A stretch of 64,000 bases of DNA from positions 62,001-126,000 of the forward strand of contig NZ_JAHLPR010000004.1 of assembly GCF_018918005.1 (NCBI RefSeq), written 5' to 3'. This stretch comes from Paenibacillus sp. MSJ-34 (lineage in GTDB: Bacteria; Bacillota; Bacilli; Paenibacillales; Paenibacillaceae). The position numbers were made by a program, and so were the translations under genes. Positions 16,486 to 24,494 of this stretch are shown piece after piece (positions within the stretch are counted from its first letter, which is position 1; each line of letters begins with the position of its first letter). The notes under the pieces were generated by a model that saw nothing but the letters and a program-made list of their open reading frames with translations, was not told the DNA's origin and ran no database searches.

Positions 16486-18066
16486 ATGCGATCTACTTTT
16501 CACGGTTTGGAAACGAGCAAGAGAGCGCTCTTCGTACAAACGACGACGATGCAGACGCTCGGGCACAATATAGCGAACGCCAATACGGAAGGCTATTCGA
16601 GACAGCGCGTTAACGTCTCGGCTACGCGCCCGATCGAGGCGATCGGCATGTCGAAGAGCAGTGCGCCGGGCCAGATCGGTACCGGGGTACAATACGACAG
16701 CATTACCCGGATTCGGGACAGTTATTTGGATATGCAATTCCGTCGGGAAAATCAAGGGCTTGGCTCCTGGAGCATTCTAGATTCGACGCTGCGTTCGATC
16801 GAGGGGATATTGAACGAGCCGTCCAATAACGGAATTCGCGGCGTCATGGATAAGTTCTGGAATTCCTGGGAAGTGTTGAACCGGGATCCCGCCTTGCTGA
16901 GCGCGCGCGTCGACGTTGTCGGTTCGGCCGTCAACATGGTCGATACGCTGCGCCATATGGACGAGTCGCTCACAAATGTTACGAATGACTTGCAGGCCAA
17001 CATTACGAAGAAAGTGAACGAAGCAAACGATCTGGCGCAAAATATCGCTCAGCTTAACGGCATTATCCGCAAAGCGGAGGGGCTTGGCGACAATGCCAAC
17101 GATTACCGGGACCAACGGGATTTGCTGATCGATAAACTTTCGACGATCGTCGATATTCAGGTGACGGAAGCGCCGAACGGCGATGTGACTATTGTGGCGG
17201 CGGGTGTCGAAGTGGTGAACGGGGACAATGCGACGCAGCTTACGGATGCGAATGCGGCGACGGCCACGTCCGGACAGCTTCACGGCTACGTCCAGTCGCA
17301 AGCTCAGGTGGATACCGTTCGCAATCAATTGAATGCGATGGTTCAATCGCTGGTGACCGGGAAAGTGACCGTCAGACTGGAAAACGGCTATGTGGCGGCA
17401 AAAGACATTACCGCTAAGAACGATGTAGAGTTGGAGAACGGCACGACGATTCCGGCGGGAACGGTCATTCCGGCAGGCAGCCGCGTCAAGTCGCCGATCG
17501 AACTGGAAGTGAACGGCTTCAACGGGCTGCATGAGCTTGGCTACAGTTTGTCCGACCCGGCGACATCGGGAATTCCGTTCTTTACAACATCGGACGGAAG
17601 CGGGACGTTCAACATAAACAATATTCGCGTCAACCCTGTGATCGTGAATGACACGAGCAAAATCGCGGCAGCCGGCAAATACGAGACGAACAATAACGGC
17701 GATAACTTGACGATCAAAGGAAACAGCGATATCGCGCATGCCTTGGCAGGATTGCGGGATAAGGCGTTCGAATACCCGCAAAACTTGACGACATTGTCCA
17801 AGGGTACGATTGACGATTACTTTCGTGCCGTAACCGGCGACCTCGGCGTTCGAGCCGCCAATACGACGCGAAATATGGAGAATCAGCAAAATCTGGTCGA
17901 TTCGCTGCTGCAGCGGCGCCAATCGGTCAGCGGCGTCTCGCTCGACGAAGAAATGGCGGATATGATCCGCTTTCAGCACGCATACAACGCAGCGGCCCGC
18001 AACATGACGACAGTGGACGAAATGCTGGACCGCATCATTAATCAAATGGGTATCGTAGGCAGATAG
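16486..18066 (+). CDS. flgK: Hook-associated protein 1 FlgK
   Basis: 526 residues. The first hook-filament junction protein, exported through the flagellar type III system. The N-terminus has the rod/hook signature (TTTMQTLGHNIANANTEGYS) and the C-terminus the D0 helix (SGVSLDEEMADMIRFQHAYN, NQMGIVGR). The middle is variable. Ribosome site GGAAAGG at good spacing. It is coded in GC-rich DNA, like the genes upstream and unlike those after the middle of flgL. Confidence 0.96.
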   Translation: MRSTFHGLETSKRALFVQTTTMQTLGHNIANANTEGYSRQRVNVSATRPIEAIGMSKSSAPGQIGTGVQYDSITRIRDSYLDMQFRRENQGLGSWSILDSTLRSIEGILNEPSNNGIRGVMDKFWNSWEVLNRDPALLSARVDVVGSAVNMVDTLRHMDESLTNVTNDLQANITKKVNEANDLAQNIAQLNGIIRKAEGLGDNANDYRDQRDLLIDKLSTIVDIQVTEAPNGDVTIVAAGVEVVNGDNATQLTDANAATATSGQLHGYVQSQAQVDTVRNQLNAMVQSLVTGKVTVRLENGYVAAKDITAKNDVELENGTTIPAGTVIPAGSRVKSPIELEVNGFNGLHELGYSLSDPATSGIPFFTTSDGSGTFNINNIRVNPVIVNDTSKIAAAGKYETNNNGDNLTIKGNSDIAHALAGLRDKAFEYPQNLTTLSKGTIDDYFRAVTGDLGVRAANTTRNMENQQNLVDSLLQRRQSVSGVSLDEEMADMIRFQHAYNAAARNMTTVDEMLDRIINQMGIVGR

Positions 18067-18144
18067 ATTACGCTTCCGATGCGAGTTTTGTCGCTGTTAG
18101 TTCGATGAAGCATCGCTCACAAAACTTTGAGGAGGTAGTGTAAA

Positions 18145-19050
18145 ATGCGCGTAACAGGTCAAATGCAGAATATTCAATTGCTGCGCAATCTGCGCAACAT
18201 TAATGCCGATTTGCTGGACAAAAACAACAAGCTAAGCACAGGCCAACGCATCAACCGCCCCGGCGACGACCCCGTCGGCATCGGTTATCAAATGCGTTAC
18301 GACACGGAACTGCTGCGCAGCAACGAGTTCATGGAGAACGTCAAAACCGGCAGCGGCATGCTGCGCACGATGGATTCGTTGATGCAGCAGGCGACGGACG
18401 TACTGAAACGAGCACGTGTTCTTGTACAGCAAGGTTCAACAGGAACCGTCACAGATGAAGCGCGGAAAATAATAGCGGCGGAAATGACGCAGTTGAAAGA
18501 ACAAATGGTCATGATCGGAAATAGCAGTTATAACGGACGATTCTTATTTAACGGGCAGAAAACGGATCAACCTCCGTATACTGTTAATGGAGCCGCGGGA
18601 GAAACGACCGATTCAGGAGTATACTTTCTTAATGTCAGTCCTTCCGTCACCGTTCCGGTTAGCATTACCGGAGAAGTGATATTTGGAGCGGCAGATTCGG
18701 CAGCCAATCCAAATCCTAATAACACCTTTAAGGTATTGGACGATATTATTTCGCATCTAAACAATAACGAACAGGATCTACTGGCTGATGATATTGCCAG
18801 AATTGACGCAGCGGTCGATCATATTGCCGTAAGCTGGTCTGAAATTGGTGCTCGCATGAATCGTTTTGAACTGATGGAAAATCGGATCATGGACGAAACA
18901 GTCAATTTGAAAGAATTGCGGGCAAAGGTAGCGGATGTCGATATTCCTCAAGCAGTTACGGATTTGAAAATGAAGGAAACAGTGCTGCAGGCGGCATTAT
19001 CTACCGGTGCGCGCATTATGCAAACAACCTTGATCGACTTTATACGATAG
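18145..19050 (+). CDS. flgL: Hook-associated protein 3 FlgL
   Basis: 301 residues, normal length. Second junction protein between hook and filament, flagellin-like at both ends (LSTGQRINRPGDDPVGIGYQ near the N-terminus; a C-terminal helix ending LIDFIR). Ribosome site GAGGAGGTAGTG. Base composition changes inside the gene: hand counts per 60-base row give 38, 35 and 34 GC from 18241 to 18420, then 30, 24, and 20 by 18721. The 5' part matches flgK, the 3' part matches the AT-richer genes downstream, which points to a recombination joint within the coding region. Confidence 0.96.
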   Translation: MRVTGQMQNIQLLRNLRNINADLLDKNNKLSTGQRINRPGDDPVGIGYQMRYDTELLRSNEFMENVKTGSGMLRTMDSLMQQATDVLKRARVLVQQGSTGTVTDEARKIIAAEMTQLKEQMVMIGNSSYNGRFLFNGQKTDQPPYTVNGAAGETTDSGVYFLNVSPSVTVPVSITGEVIFGAADSAANPNPNNTFKVLDDIISHLNNNEQDLLADDIARIDAAVDHIAVSWSEIGARMNRFELMENRIMDETVNLKELRAKVADVDIPQAVTDLKMKETVLQAALSTGARIMQTTLIDFIR

Positions 19051-19086
19051 TTTGACGGTTAATTGCTTATAGGCAGGGGATGATGA

Positions 19087-19542
19087 ATGATAAACTCGAT
19101 TTCAAACGGAATCTCTGTACGACCTCCATTACATATGGCGGATGCGCCCGTTCGCAAAATTGAAATATATGAAACAGATGCGAGGTACGTACCCGCTGAA
19201 CTATATATCAAAACAAGATCGGCGGAAATGGAAACGGATTGGACTCATGTTTGGGAAGATCTCGGTTTGCTTCGTCCATCGACGGTGGCAAGGGAAATAG
19301 CACATCAAGAACAAGGAAAGTTGATGGACAATGTTGCGCAAAAAGCACGAGACGGAGATCGTATTGCTAACATATCGTCCAAGGAGAAAAGTGTGTTCGG
19401 CAATATCGCTACGGAACGGTATATGCGCCAAGGACAAGCCAATGTACAACTCGTAGCTGCGCCAAGCCAAGGCGTGTTCATCAACTTCCGCATATATGCA
19501 CCGGAAATTCACGTTGAGGTGAGAGGTGGTCCGCTCAAGTGA
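19087..19542 (+). CDS. yviE: YviE-type flagellar-locus protein (DUF6470 family)
   Basis: 151 residues of unknown function, placed between flgL and fliW exactly like Bacillus YviE. It has no membrane segment or signal. Features: a short start with IEIYETDARYVPAELYIKT, a central basic/acidic helical part, and a beta-rich end (GVFINFRIYAPEIHVEVRGG). Its stop overlaps the fliW start (GTGA). Likely cytoplasmic and linked to filament assembly, but this rests on position only. Confidence 0.75.
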   Translation: MINSISNGISVRPPLHMADAPVRKIEIYETDARYVPAELYIKTRSAEMETDWTHVWEDLGLLRPSTVAREIAHQEQGKLMDNVAQKARDGDRIANISSKEKSVFGNIATERYMRQGQANVQLVAAPSQGVFINFRIYAPEIHVEVRGGPLK

Positions 19543-19985
19543 CAAGGAATAAACAACAGGAGTTTGTCATCCGAAGTGCTAGTTACGGCGAAATAACCGT
19601 CAATCCGAATCAACTGTATTTTTTCGAGAAAGGAATAGTCGGTTTGCAAGAACATCGAGAATATGCTTTAGTTCCTTTCGATGATTCTCCATTTCTTATT
19701 TTACATGCAGTTGACGAAGAATTAAGTTTTATATTGTTACCCGCGGAAAATGCTGTACAAAATTACGGTTTCCATATCGATGAAGAGACAGTATCTGTCT
19801 TAAAAGCCGAGGATCCTGGCGAAATCGATATCATGCTAATTGTTAATATTATTGAGGATCAACTATACGTAAATTTAAAAGCTCCGATTTTATTATGTCC
19901 CAAACATCAAACCGGCTGCCAATTCATTATCACCGATCAGGATTATCCTATTCGCCAGCCATTGTCAAGGGGGGGAGGCTCCTAA
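19539..19985 (+). CDS. fliW: Flagellar assembly factor FliW
   Basis: 148 residues. FliW binds flagellin and CsrA; when free of flagellin it sequesters CsrA and so allows flagellin translation. Conserved segments include ITVNPNQLYFFEKGIVGLQE and the C-terminal NLKAPILLCPKHQTGCQFI. The GTG start at 19539 overlaps the yviE stop, with AGAGGTGG upstream. The stop TAA shares its last base with the csrA ATG (TAATG), so the two partners are coupled in translation. Confidence 0.96.
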   Translation: MTRNKQQEFVIRSASYGEITVNPNQLYFFEKGIVGLQEHREYALVPFDDSPFLILHAVDEELSFILLPAENAVQNYGFHIDEETVSVLKAEDPGEIDIMLIVNIIEDQLYVNLKAPILLCPKHQTGCQFIITDQDYPIRQPLSRGGGS

Positions 19986-20215
19986 TGCTGGTCTTGAAAC
20001 GGAAGGTTGGGGAGAGGATTATGATCGGTGATCATATAGAAGTTCAGATACTTGGGATAGAGGGAGAAAATATCAAGCTCGGTTTCGTCGCACCCAAAAA
20101 TGTTCAGATCCTGCGTCATGAACTGTACGAAGGTATTATGGCCGAAAACATGAGTGCAGGACATTCGGGTAAACCCGATCAGATGGTTCAATTGTTGAAA
20201 CAGTATAAATCATAA
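19985..20215 (+). CDS. csrA: Carbon storage/translation regulator CsrA
   Basis: 76 residues. Homodimeric RNA-binding repressor that blocks the flagellin ribosome site. The sequence is canonical: LVLKRKVGERIMIGD, then GENIKLGFVAPKNVQILRHE with the RNA-contact R44-region. ATG 19985 is the start, directly overlapping the fliW stop; a longer upstream frame exists but lacks homology. Two fitting CsrA hairpins are present in the hag leader at 22922-22961. Confidence 0.96.
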   Translation: MLVLKRKVGERIMIGDHIEVQILGIEGENIKLGFVAPKNVQILRHELYEGIMAENMSAGHSGKPDQMVQLLKQYKS

Positions 20216-20237
20216 TCATTATATAGGTGGGATGATG

Positions 20238-20603
20238 ATGAATAGTATTCATCGCATGGAGTCGATTGGCATTGAAACGAAACCAACGAGACTAACACCA
20301 TCTGTATCAAATGCCGTAGAGAGTAAAAATGAAAATTCTTACCCCAGGAATTTTAACTTGAAAAAGTTAAATGAAATGGAAATGAAAAAACTGGAGGAAG
20401 AGCTAAAAAAGCTTAACGAATCCATCAAGGCAACGGAAAAAATGATTCGCTTTAAGTACAACGATGAAGCGGAACAAATCTTCGTAGAAGTTATCAATAC
20501 GGAGACGCAGGAGGTTGTAACCAGTTTACCTCCGGAGTTTTTGATCGACTTGTCGATTAAAATGAAAGAACTTATTGGAATGTTTATAGATAAAAAACTA
20601 TAA
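20238..20603 (+). CDS. flaG: Flagellar protein FlaG
   Basis: 121 residues. FlaG-family proteins lie next to fliD and affect filament length. The N-terminal part is low-complexity, followed by a Lys/Glu-rich helix and the family core FKYNDEAEQIFVEVINTET and SLPPEFLIDLSIKMKELIG. Of three tandem ATGs (20232, 20235, 20238) the last is best spaced from AGGTGGG (20225-20231). Confidence 0.88.
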   Translation: MNSIHRMESIGIETKPTRLTPSVSNAVESKNENSYPRNFNLKKLNEMEMKKLEEELKKLNESIKATEKMIRFKYNDEAEQIFVEVINTETQEVVTSLPPEFLIDLSIKMKELIGMFIDKKL

Positions 20604-20620
20604 GAGAGCAGGTGAAATAC

Positions 20621-22030
20621 ATGTCATTTAGTCTTGGCGGTCTCGCTTCAGGGCTGGACACAAACACGATCATTGAACAATTGATGAAATTGGAGAGAAT
20701 ACCCTATAAAAATTTGGAAACTCGCAAAGAAACGATTACAGATAAACAGGCTGTTTTCCGAAATTTAAATACTAAATTGGCAGCGCTTCGGGACACGGCA
20801 TCAAATTTAATACTAAATGCCGATTTTAAAGGAACTACGGCAACAAGTTCAAACGATAAGGTTGCGCAAGTAACGGCAGGCGATGCCGGTTCAACGGGGA
20901 CATTTCTATTAAATGTTAAGAAATTGGCCACCTCCCATGTCGTCTATTCGGATGGTGTGACAGACCTTAATTCTACCGTATCATCAACAGACAAGAAGAT
21001 TTCCATTCAATATATGGGCCAAACTTTTGAAATTGAAGCCGTTGGTTCAACCAAAGGCGAGATTATGAACAATATCAAAAATCAGATCAACGGCAAAGCA
21101 AAAGGGATTAATGCCTCTGTGGTCGATACTCCAGAAGGAAAAAAACTGATTCTAACTGCCACGGGTACAGGGAAAGCGAATGAAATTGTATTTGGAGATT
21201 TACCAACATCGCCGGCAAAAGGGGACACAAAAGTATATATCAAGGACAACGGCTTATTGGCTGAACTTGGGGTCACAAAACCTGGAAATAGCAAGGCTCC
21301 TGATGAAGCGATATTCGAAGTGAACGGCATTGAATTTACTCAAAGCAGCAATGAAGTGAAGAATATTATTCAAGGCGTAACCTTGACATTAGTGGATACG
21401 GGCAACTCTACTATCAATATAAAACCTGATGTTAATAAGATTGCGGATAAGGTTGAGACGCTTGTTAAAGCTTATAATGAAGTAATAGATATTACACGCG
21501 GTTTTTTGAAAAAAGGAACTAAATTGCAAAGCGATACGACTTTGCGCGATTTGGACAGCCGATTATCCAGTTGGATGAATGGCGTAGTGAATATTCAAGG
21601 TGAGAGGATTCCGCTGGCATCAATCGGTCTAGAAATTGATAAGGGGATAACTGATCCGACATTAATGACAGGTAAAATTACGTTTGATAAAGATAAATTC
21701 AAACAGAGTTTTCTTGAAGAACCTGAAAAAGTCATTAAAATGTTTAATAATGACGAATCGGGTAATGAGGATGGAATCGCTCATATCTTGAAGAATGAAC
21801 TACAGCAATGGACACGGAGCACTACCGGGATTCTTGCCTCTAAACTGAAAGGATATGACAGCGAAGTATCATTTATATCCGACCAAATGGATCGAATGAA
21901 TGAGCGTTTGCAAATGAAAGAAGACCAACTTAGAAAACAATTTATCGCTATGGAGGTTGCACTTTCTAAATTGCAATCGGAACAAAATTGGATGAACGGA
22001 CAACTCGCCGCATTGACGAAAAAGAATTAG
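20621..22030 (+). CDS. fliD: Filament cap protein FliD
   Basis: 469 residues. Forms the cap that promotes flagellin polymerisation at the filament tip. N-terminal signature SLGGLASGLDTNTIIEQLMK; C-terminal coiled coil (VSFISDQMDRMNERLQMKED) and end motif for the family (MEVALSKLQSEQNWMNGQLA). ATG 20621 is preferred over GTG 20612, because AGGTGA (20610-20615) then lies 5 to 6 bases upstream. fliS follows after 31 bp, as usual. Confidence 0.95.
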   Translation: MSFSLGGLASGLDTNTIIEQLMKLERIPYKNLETRKETITDKQAVFRNLNTKLAALRDTASNLILNADFKGTTATSSNDKVAQVTAGDAGSTGTFLLNVKKLATSHVVYSDGVTDLNSTVSSTDKKISIQYMGQTFEIEAVGSTKGEIMNNIKNQINGKAKGINASVVDTPEGKKLILTATGTGKANEIVFGDLPTSPAKGDTKVYIKDNGLLAELGVTKPGNSKAPDEAIFEVNGIEFTQSSNEVKNIIQGVTLTLVDTGNSTINIKPDVNKIADKVETLVKAYNEVIDITRGFLKKGTKLQSDTTLRDLDSRLSSWMNGVVNIQGERIPLASIGLEIDKGITDPTLMTGKITFDKDKFKQSFLEEPEKVIKMFNNDESGNEDGIAHILKNELQQWTRSTTGILASKLKGYDSEVSFISDQMDRMNERLQMKEDQLRKQFIAMEVALSKLQSEQNWMNGQLAALTKKN

Positions 22031-22061
22031 CTCTCATAAGCAATTAAGGAGATGAGCTCAA

Positions 22062-22472
22062 GTGTTGATGACAAATCAAACCGGGTATCAGGCTTATCAA
22101 AAAAATAAATACGAAACCGCATCTCCCCATAAATTAATTTCCATGTTATATAGTGGTGCAATTCAATATACGAAGAGAGCGCAAACTGCTTTAAACAGTA
22201 ACGATTTCAATGATGCTCATTTTCACATTCTTCGTGTACAGGATATTATTTTTGAATTAATGGCATGCTTGAATGAGGATGAGGGCGGTGAAATCGCTGC
22301 AAACTTGAGAAATCTTTATTTATACATGATCGATCGATTGATTCAATCCAATATCAAGAAAGATGGAGAGCCGCTAACTGAAGTTGTAGAAATGTTAAAA
22401 GAAATACAGTCAGCATGGGAACAGATCGGAAAGGATGTTACCCTTGGAAAAACCGTCGGCCAATCTATATGA
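22062..22472 (+). CDS. fliS: Flagellin export chaperone FliS
   Basis: 136 residues, all helical. FliS binds the flagellin C-terminus and prevents early polymerisation. Family motifs: GYQAYQKNKYETASPHKLIS and MLYSGAIQYTKRA near the start, and LNEDEGGEIAANLRNLYLYM in the middle. The GTG start at 22062 follows AAGGAGATGA; in-frame ATG 22068 is possible. The next gene overlaps it by 38 bp. Confidence 0.95.
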   Translation: MLMTNQTGYQAYQKNKYETASPHKLISMLYSGAIQYTKRAQTALNSNDFNDAHFHILRVQDIIFELMACLNEDEGGEIAANLRNLYLYMIDRLIQSNIKKDGEPLTEVVEMLKEIQSAWEQIGKDVTLGKTVGQSI

Positions 22473-22863
22473 ATCCAGACATCAATGTTTTGTTGAAATG
22501 CTGAATATTATCCAACAACAAATGCAGATTTTTGTCGCAGGTAATATAGACGAGCAAATCGAGCAGTACAATCATTTATCCGACCGATTTACTTCAATAC
22601 AAGAACATATTGACCATCTCAACTCTATGTTAAGCACGCAAGATCTCGCAGTAATGAATGTTGATGATCGAGTCGAAGAAACCAAATCGATCATTAAAGA
22701 AATTATCGATCGTCAAAAGTTGCTTAGAGGAATATTGGAACGTCATTATGATGAACTTAGAACTTCTATGAAATCCGTGAAGGAACAACAAACCGTGCGG
22801 AATGCTTACTATGGAATGGATAGCGCTGACCAGATAGCCTTATATTTTGACGAAAAAAAATAA
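22435..22863 (+). CDS. fliT: FliT-like flagellar chaperone
   Basis: 142 residues, helical and Glu/Gln-rich, located between fliS and flagellin where many Firmicutes have a fliT-type gene. FliT is the export chaperone of FliD. Sequence similarity to named FliT is weak by eye; the call rests on position, size and coiled-coil character. The ATG at 22435 lies inside fliS (38-bp overlap) and uses GGAAAGG within that gene. It ends 19 bases before the hag promoter. Confidence 0.6.
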   Translation: MLPLEKPSANLYESRHQCFVEMLNIIQQQMQIFVAGNIDEQIEQYNHLSDRFTSIQEHIDHLNSMLSTQDLAVMNVDDRVEETKSIIKEIIDRQKLLRGILERHYDELRTSMKSVKEQQTVRNAYYGMDSADQIALYFDEKK

Positions 22864-22881
22864 AAAAATATGTATTTCTAT

Positions 22882-22908
22882 TAAAAATAAGCAGAGAACT
22901 TCCGATAA
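22882..22908 (+). promoter_or_regulatory. Sigma-D promoter of the flagellin gene
   Basis: TAAA (22882-22885), 15 bases, TCCGATAA (22901-22908). This is the best sigma-D match in the window and lies 57 bases upstream of the flagellin ATG, giving a leader of about 50 bases that holds both CsrA sites. Confidence 0.8.
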
Positions 22909-22921
22909 TATGTAATGAGGA

Positions 22922-22961
22922 CGCAAGGATGCGGCCAATAATAAAATCACGGAGGATGATT
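22922..22961 (+). promoter_or_regulatory. Two CsrA-binding hairpins in the flagellin leader
   Basis: Site 1: CGCA-AGGA-TGCG (22922-22933), a 4-bp stem with GGA in the loop. Site 2: AATCA-CGGAGGA-TGATT (22945-22961), a 5-bp stem whose loop holds the ribosome site GGAGG (22951-22955). GGA in a hairpin loop is the known CsrA target, and Bacillus hag has the same two-site plan with one site over the ribosome site. Confidence 0.75.
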
Positions 22962-22964
22962 TAA

Positions 22965-23783
22965 ATGTCAATGTTTATTAACACGAACGTATCTGCGATC
23001 AATGCTCATCGCAACCTCGGTTTCAACAACACGCAAATGGGCAAAACGATGGAAAAGCTTTCTTCCGGTTACCGCATTAACCGTGCGGCAGACGATGCTG
23101 CAGGTTTGGCGATTTCCGAGAAAATGCGCCGTCAAATCAACGGTTACAACCAAGCGTTGCGCAATGCGCAAGACGGCATTTCTTTGTTGCAAACCGCTGA
23201 AGGTGCAATGACTGAAATTCATTCCATGCTTCAACGTATGAACACCCTTGCAAACCAAGCTTCTACGGGTACTTATGACTCAGATGACCGTGCTAAGCTT
23301 CAGTCGGAAGTTGATGAACTGATTAAAGAAATCGATAACATTGCACAAAACACTAACTTTAACGGCATTGAATTGATGAAAGCAGATGGAAAAGTCGATT
23401 TCCAAGTCGGAGCTGATAAAGTGTTAATCAGCGCTGATTTGAAACAGACAGATTCAGAAAAATTATTTGGTGCTGCTAAGAAATTGGATATCAGTACTTC
23501 CACTGCAGCTCAAAATGCTATCGCTACACTTAAAACTGCAATTGACACAGTTTCTGCTAATCGCTCTACGTTGGGTGCCGTTCAAAACCGTCTTGAGCAC
23601 ACGATCAATAACGTAGGCGTAAACGCTGAGAACTTGGCTGCTTCCGAATCGCGTATCCGCAACGCTGATATGGCGAAAGAAATGACTGAGTTCACCAGAA
23701 ATCAAATTTTGGTTCAAGCTGGTACGGCTATGTTGGCGCAAGCAAACTCTGCTCCACAAAGCGTACTGAAACTTCTTGGATAA
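22965..23783 (+). CDS. hag: Flagellin
   Basis: 272 residues, shorter than Bacillus Hag (about 304). It contains essentially only the conserved D0/D1 helices: N-terminal FINTNVSAINAHRNLGFNNT and GLAISEKMRRQINGYNQA, C-terminal RNQILVQAGTAMLAQANSAP and QSVLKLLG. The central part (about 140-190) is small and rich in Ser/Thr, where O-glycans would be attached. Transcription is from the sigma-D promoter at 22882, translation is gated by CsrA/FliW, and a terminator follows. It is the only flagellin gene in the window and the presumed target of the long modification locus downstream. Confidence 0.97.
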   Translation: MSMFINTNVSAINAHRNLGFNNTQMGKTMEKLSSGYRINRAADDAAGLAISEKMRRQINGYNQALRNAQDGISLLQTAEGAMTEIHSMLQRMNTLANQASTGTYDSDDRAKLQSEVDELIKEIDNIAQNTNFNGIELMKADGKVDFQVGADKVLISADLKQTDSEKLFGAAKKLDISTSTAAQNAIATLKTAIDTVSANRSTLGAVQNRLEHTINNVGVNAENLAASESRIRNADMAKEMTEFTRNQILVQAGTAMLAQANSAPQSVLKLLG

Positions 23784-23798
23784 TAATTGACATAACGG

Positions 23799-23831
23799 AA
23801 ATCCTCAAACCTTATAGGTTTGGGGATTTTT
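23799..23831 (+). terminator. Terminator of the flagellin gene
   Basis: AAATCCTCAAACC (23799-23811) pairs over 13 bp (one G-T) with the right arm 23817-23829 across loop TTATA, followed by a T-run to 23831. Confidence 0.85.
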
Positions 23832-23835
23832 GCAT

Positions 23836-23863
23836 TAATAAAACCTTTCGCGAAAACCGATAT
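23836..23863 (+). promoter_or_regulatory. Sigma-D-type promoter for the flagellin-modification genes
   Basis: The -10 ACCGATAT (23856-23863) is one base from the consensus GCCGATAT. The -35 is less sure: TAAT at 23836-23839 with 16 bases, or TAAA at 23839-23842 with 13. It follows directly after the hag terminator, so the modification locus would be switched on together with flagellin. Confidence 0.55.
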
Positions 23864-23896
23864 AAAAGGTAAATGCTATTAGAAGGTGCTGATGCT

Positions 23897-24481
23897 ATGA
23901 ATATTATTGTCAATGATGCTCTGATTGCAAATAAAATCGCTTCAATCCCCGATTTCGCCGATTTCTGGCAACAATTCTTGTCTGATTGTTTACAGAATAA
24001 AGATATTATTCAAGAAGTTTCTGTTAATGGTCAAATCATTAAAGATCCATTGGTTACATATATGGAACGGAATTTTTCGGAAGTCAAAGAAATGCGAGTT
24101 GTTACAGTTACTCAGCGAGAGGCGATGAAGGAGTCATTGCAAGAACTGCAAAATTACTTACCTAAATTAATTAAAGCCACCGATTCAATCGCTGAGTTAT
24201 ATTATGAAGAAGTTACTGAACAAACGTGGGATTTGTTTACGCAATTGGTGGAAGGAATGAACTGGGTATACCAAGCTATTGATTTATGCGTTAAAGATAT
24301 GGAACAACTAGACGAGCGGTTATCCTTATGTAATCAATTGAAACAGATCCTGAGGGATCTATCCATTCAATTTCCTGCGATTAACGATGCACTCGAGACT
24401 CAAGACTATATTAGCGTTGGTGATGTACTCAAATATGAATTGAAACCGCTCTTCGAACATTTGAATGACATCATAAGCTGA
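23897..24481 (+). CDS. Conserved-looking helical protein between flagellin and Maf, function unknown
   Basis: 194 residues. No signal peptide or membrane helix. Mostly helical with many Leu, Glu and Gln, including LQELQNYLPKLIKATDSIAE and EQLDERLSLCNQLKQILRD. ATG 23897 is set by AAGGTG 8 bases upstream; an in-frame ATG at 23873 has no such site. It ends 14 bp before the Maf gene and shares its promoter. I do not recognise the family. By position it may be a partner or chaperone of the flagellin glycosyltransferase. Confidence 0.7.
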   Translation: MNIIVNDALIANKIASIPDFADFWQQFLSDCLQNKDIIQEVSVNGQIIKDPLVTYMERNFSEVKEMRVVTVTQREAMKESLQELQNYLPKLIKATDSIAELYYEEVTEQTWDLFTQLVEGMNWVYQAIDLCVKDMEQLDERLSLCNQLKQILRDLSIQFPAINDALETQDYISVGDVLKYELKPLFEHLNDIIS

Positions 24482-24494
24482 GAGAGGAAATGGT

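Noticed and set aside
16777-18045. 422-residue open frame on the minus strand, opposite flgK
   Set aside because: It is an antisense shadow: flgK is certain, the frame has no ribosome site or recognisable motif, and it is rich in Arg and His as expected from reversed codons.
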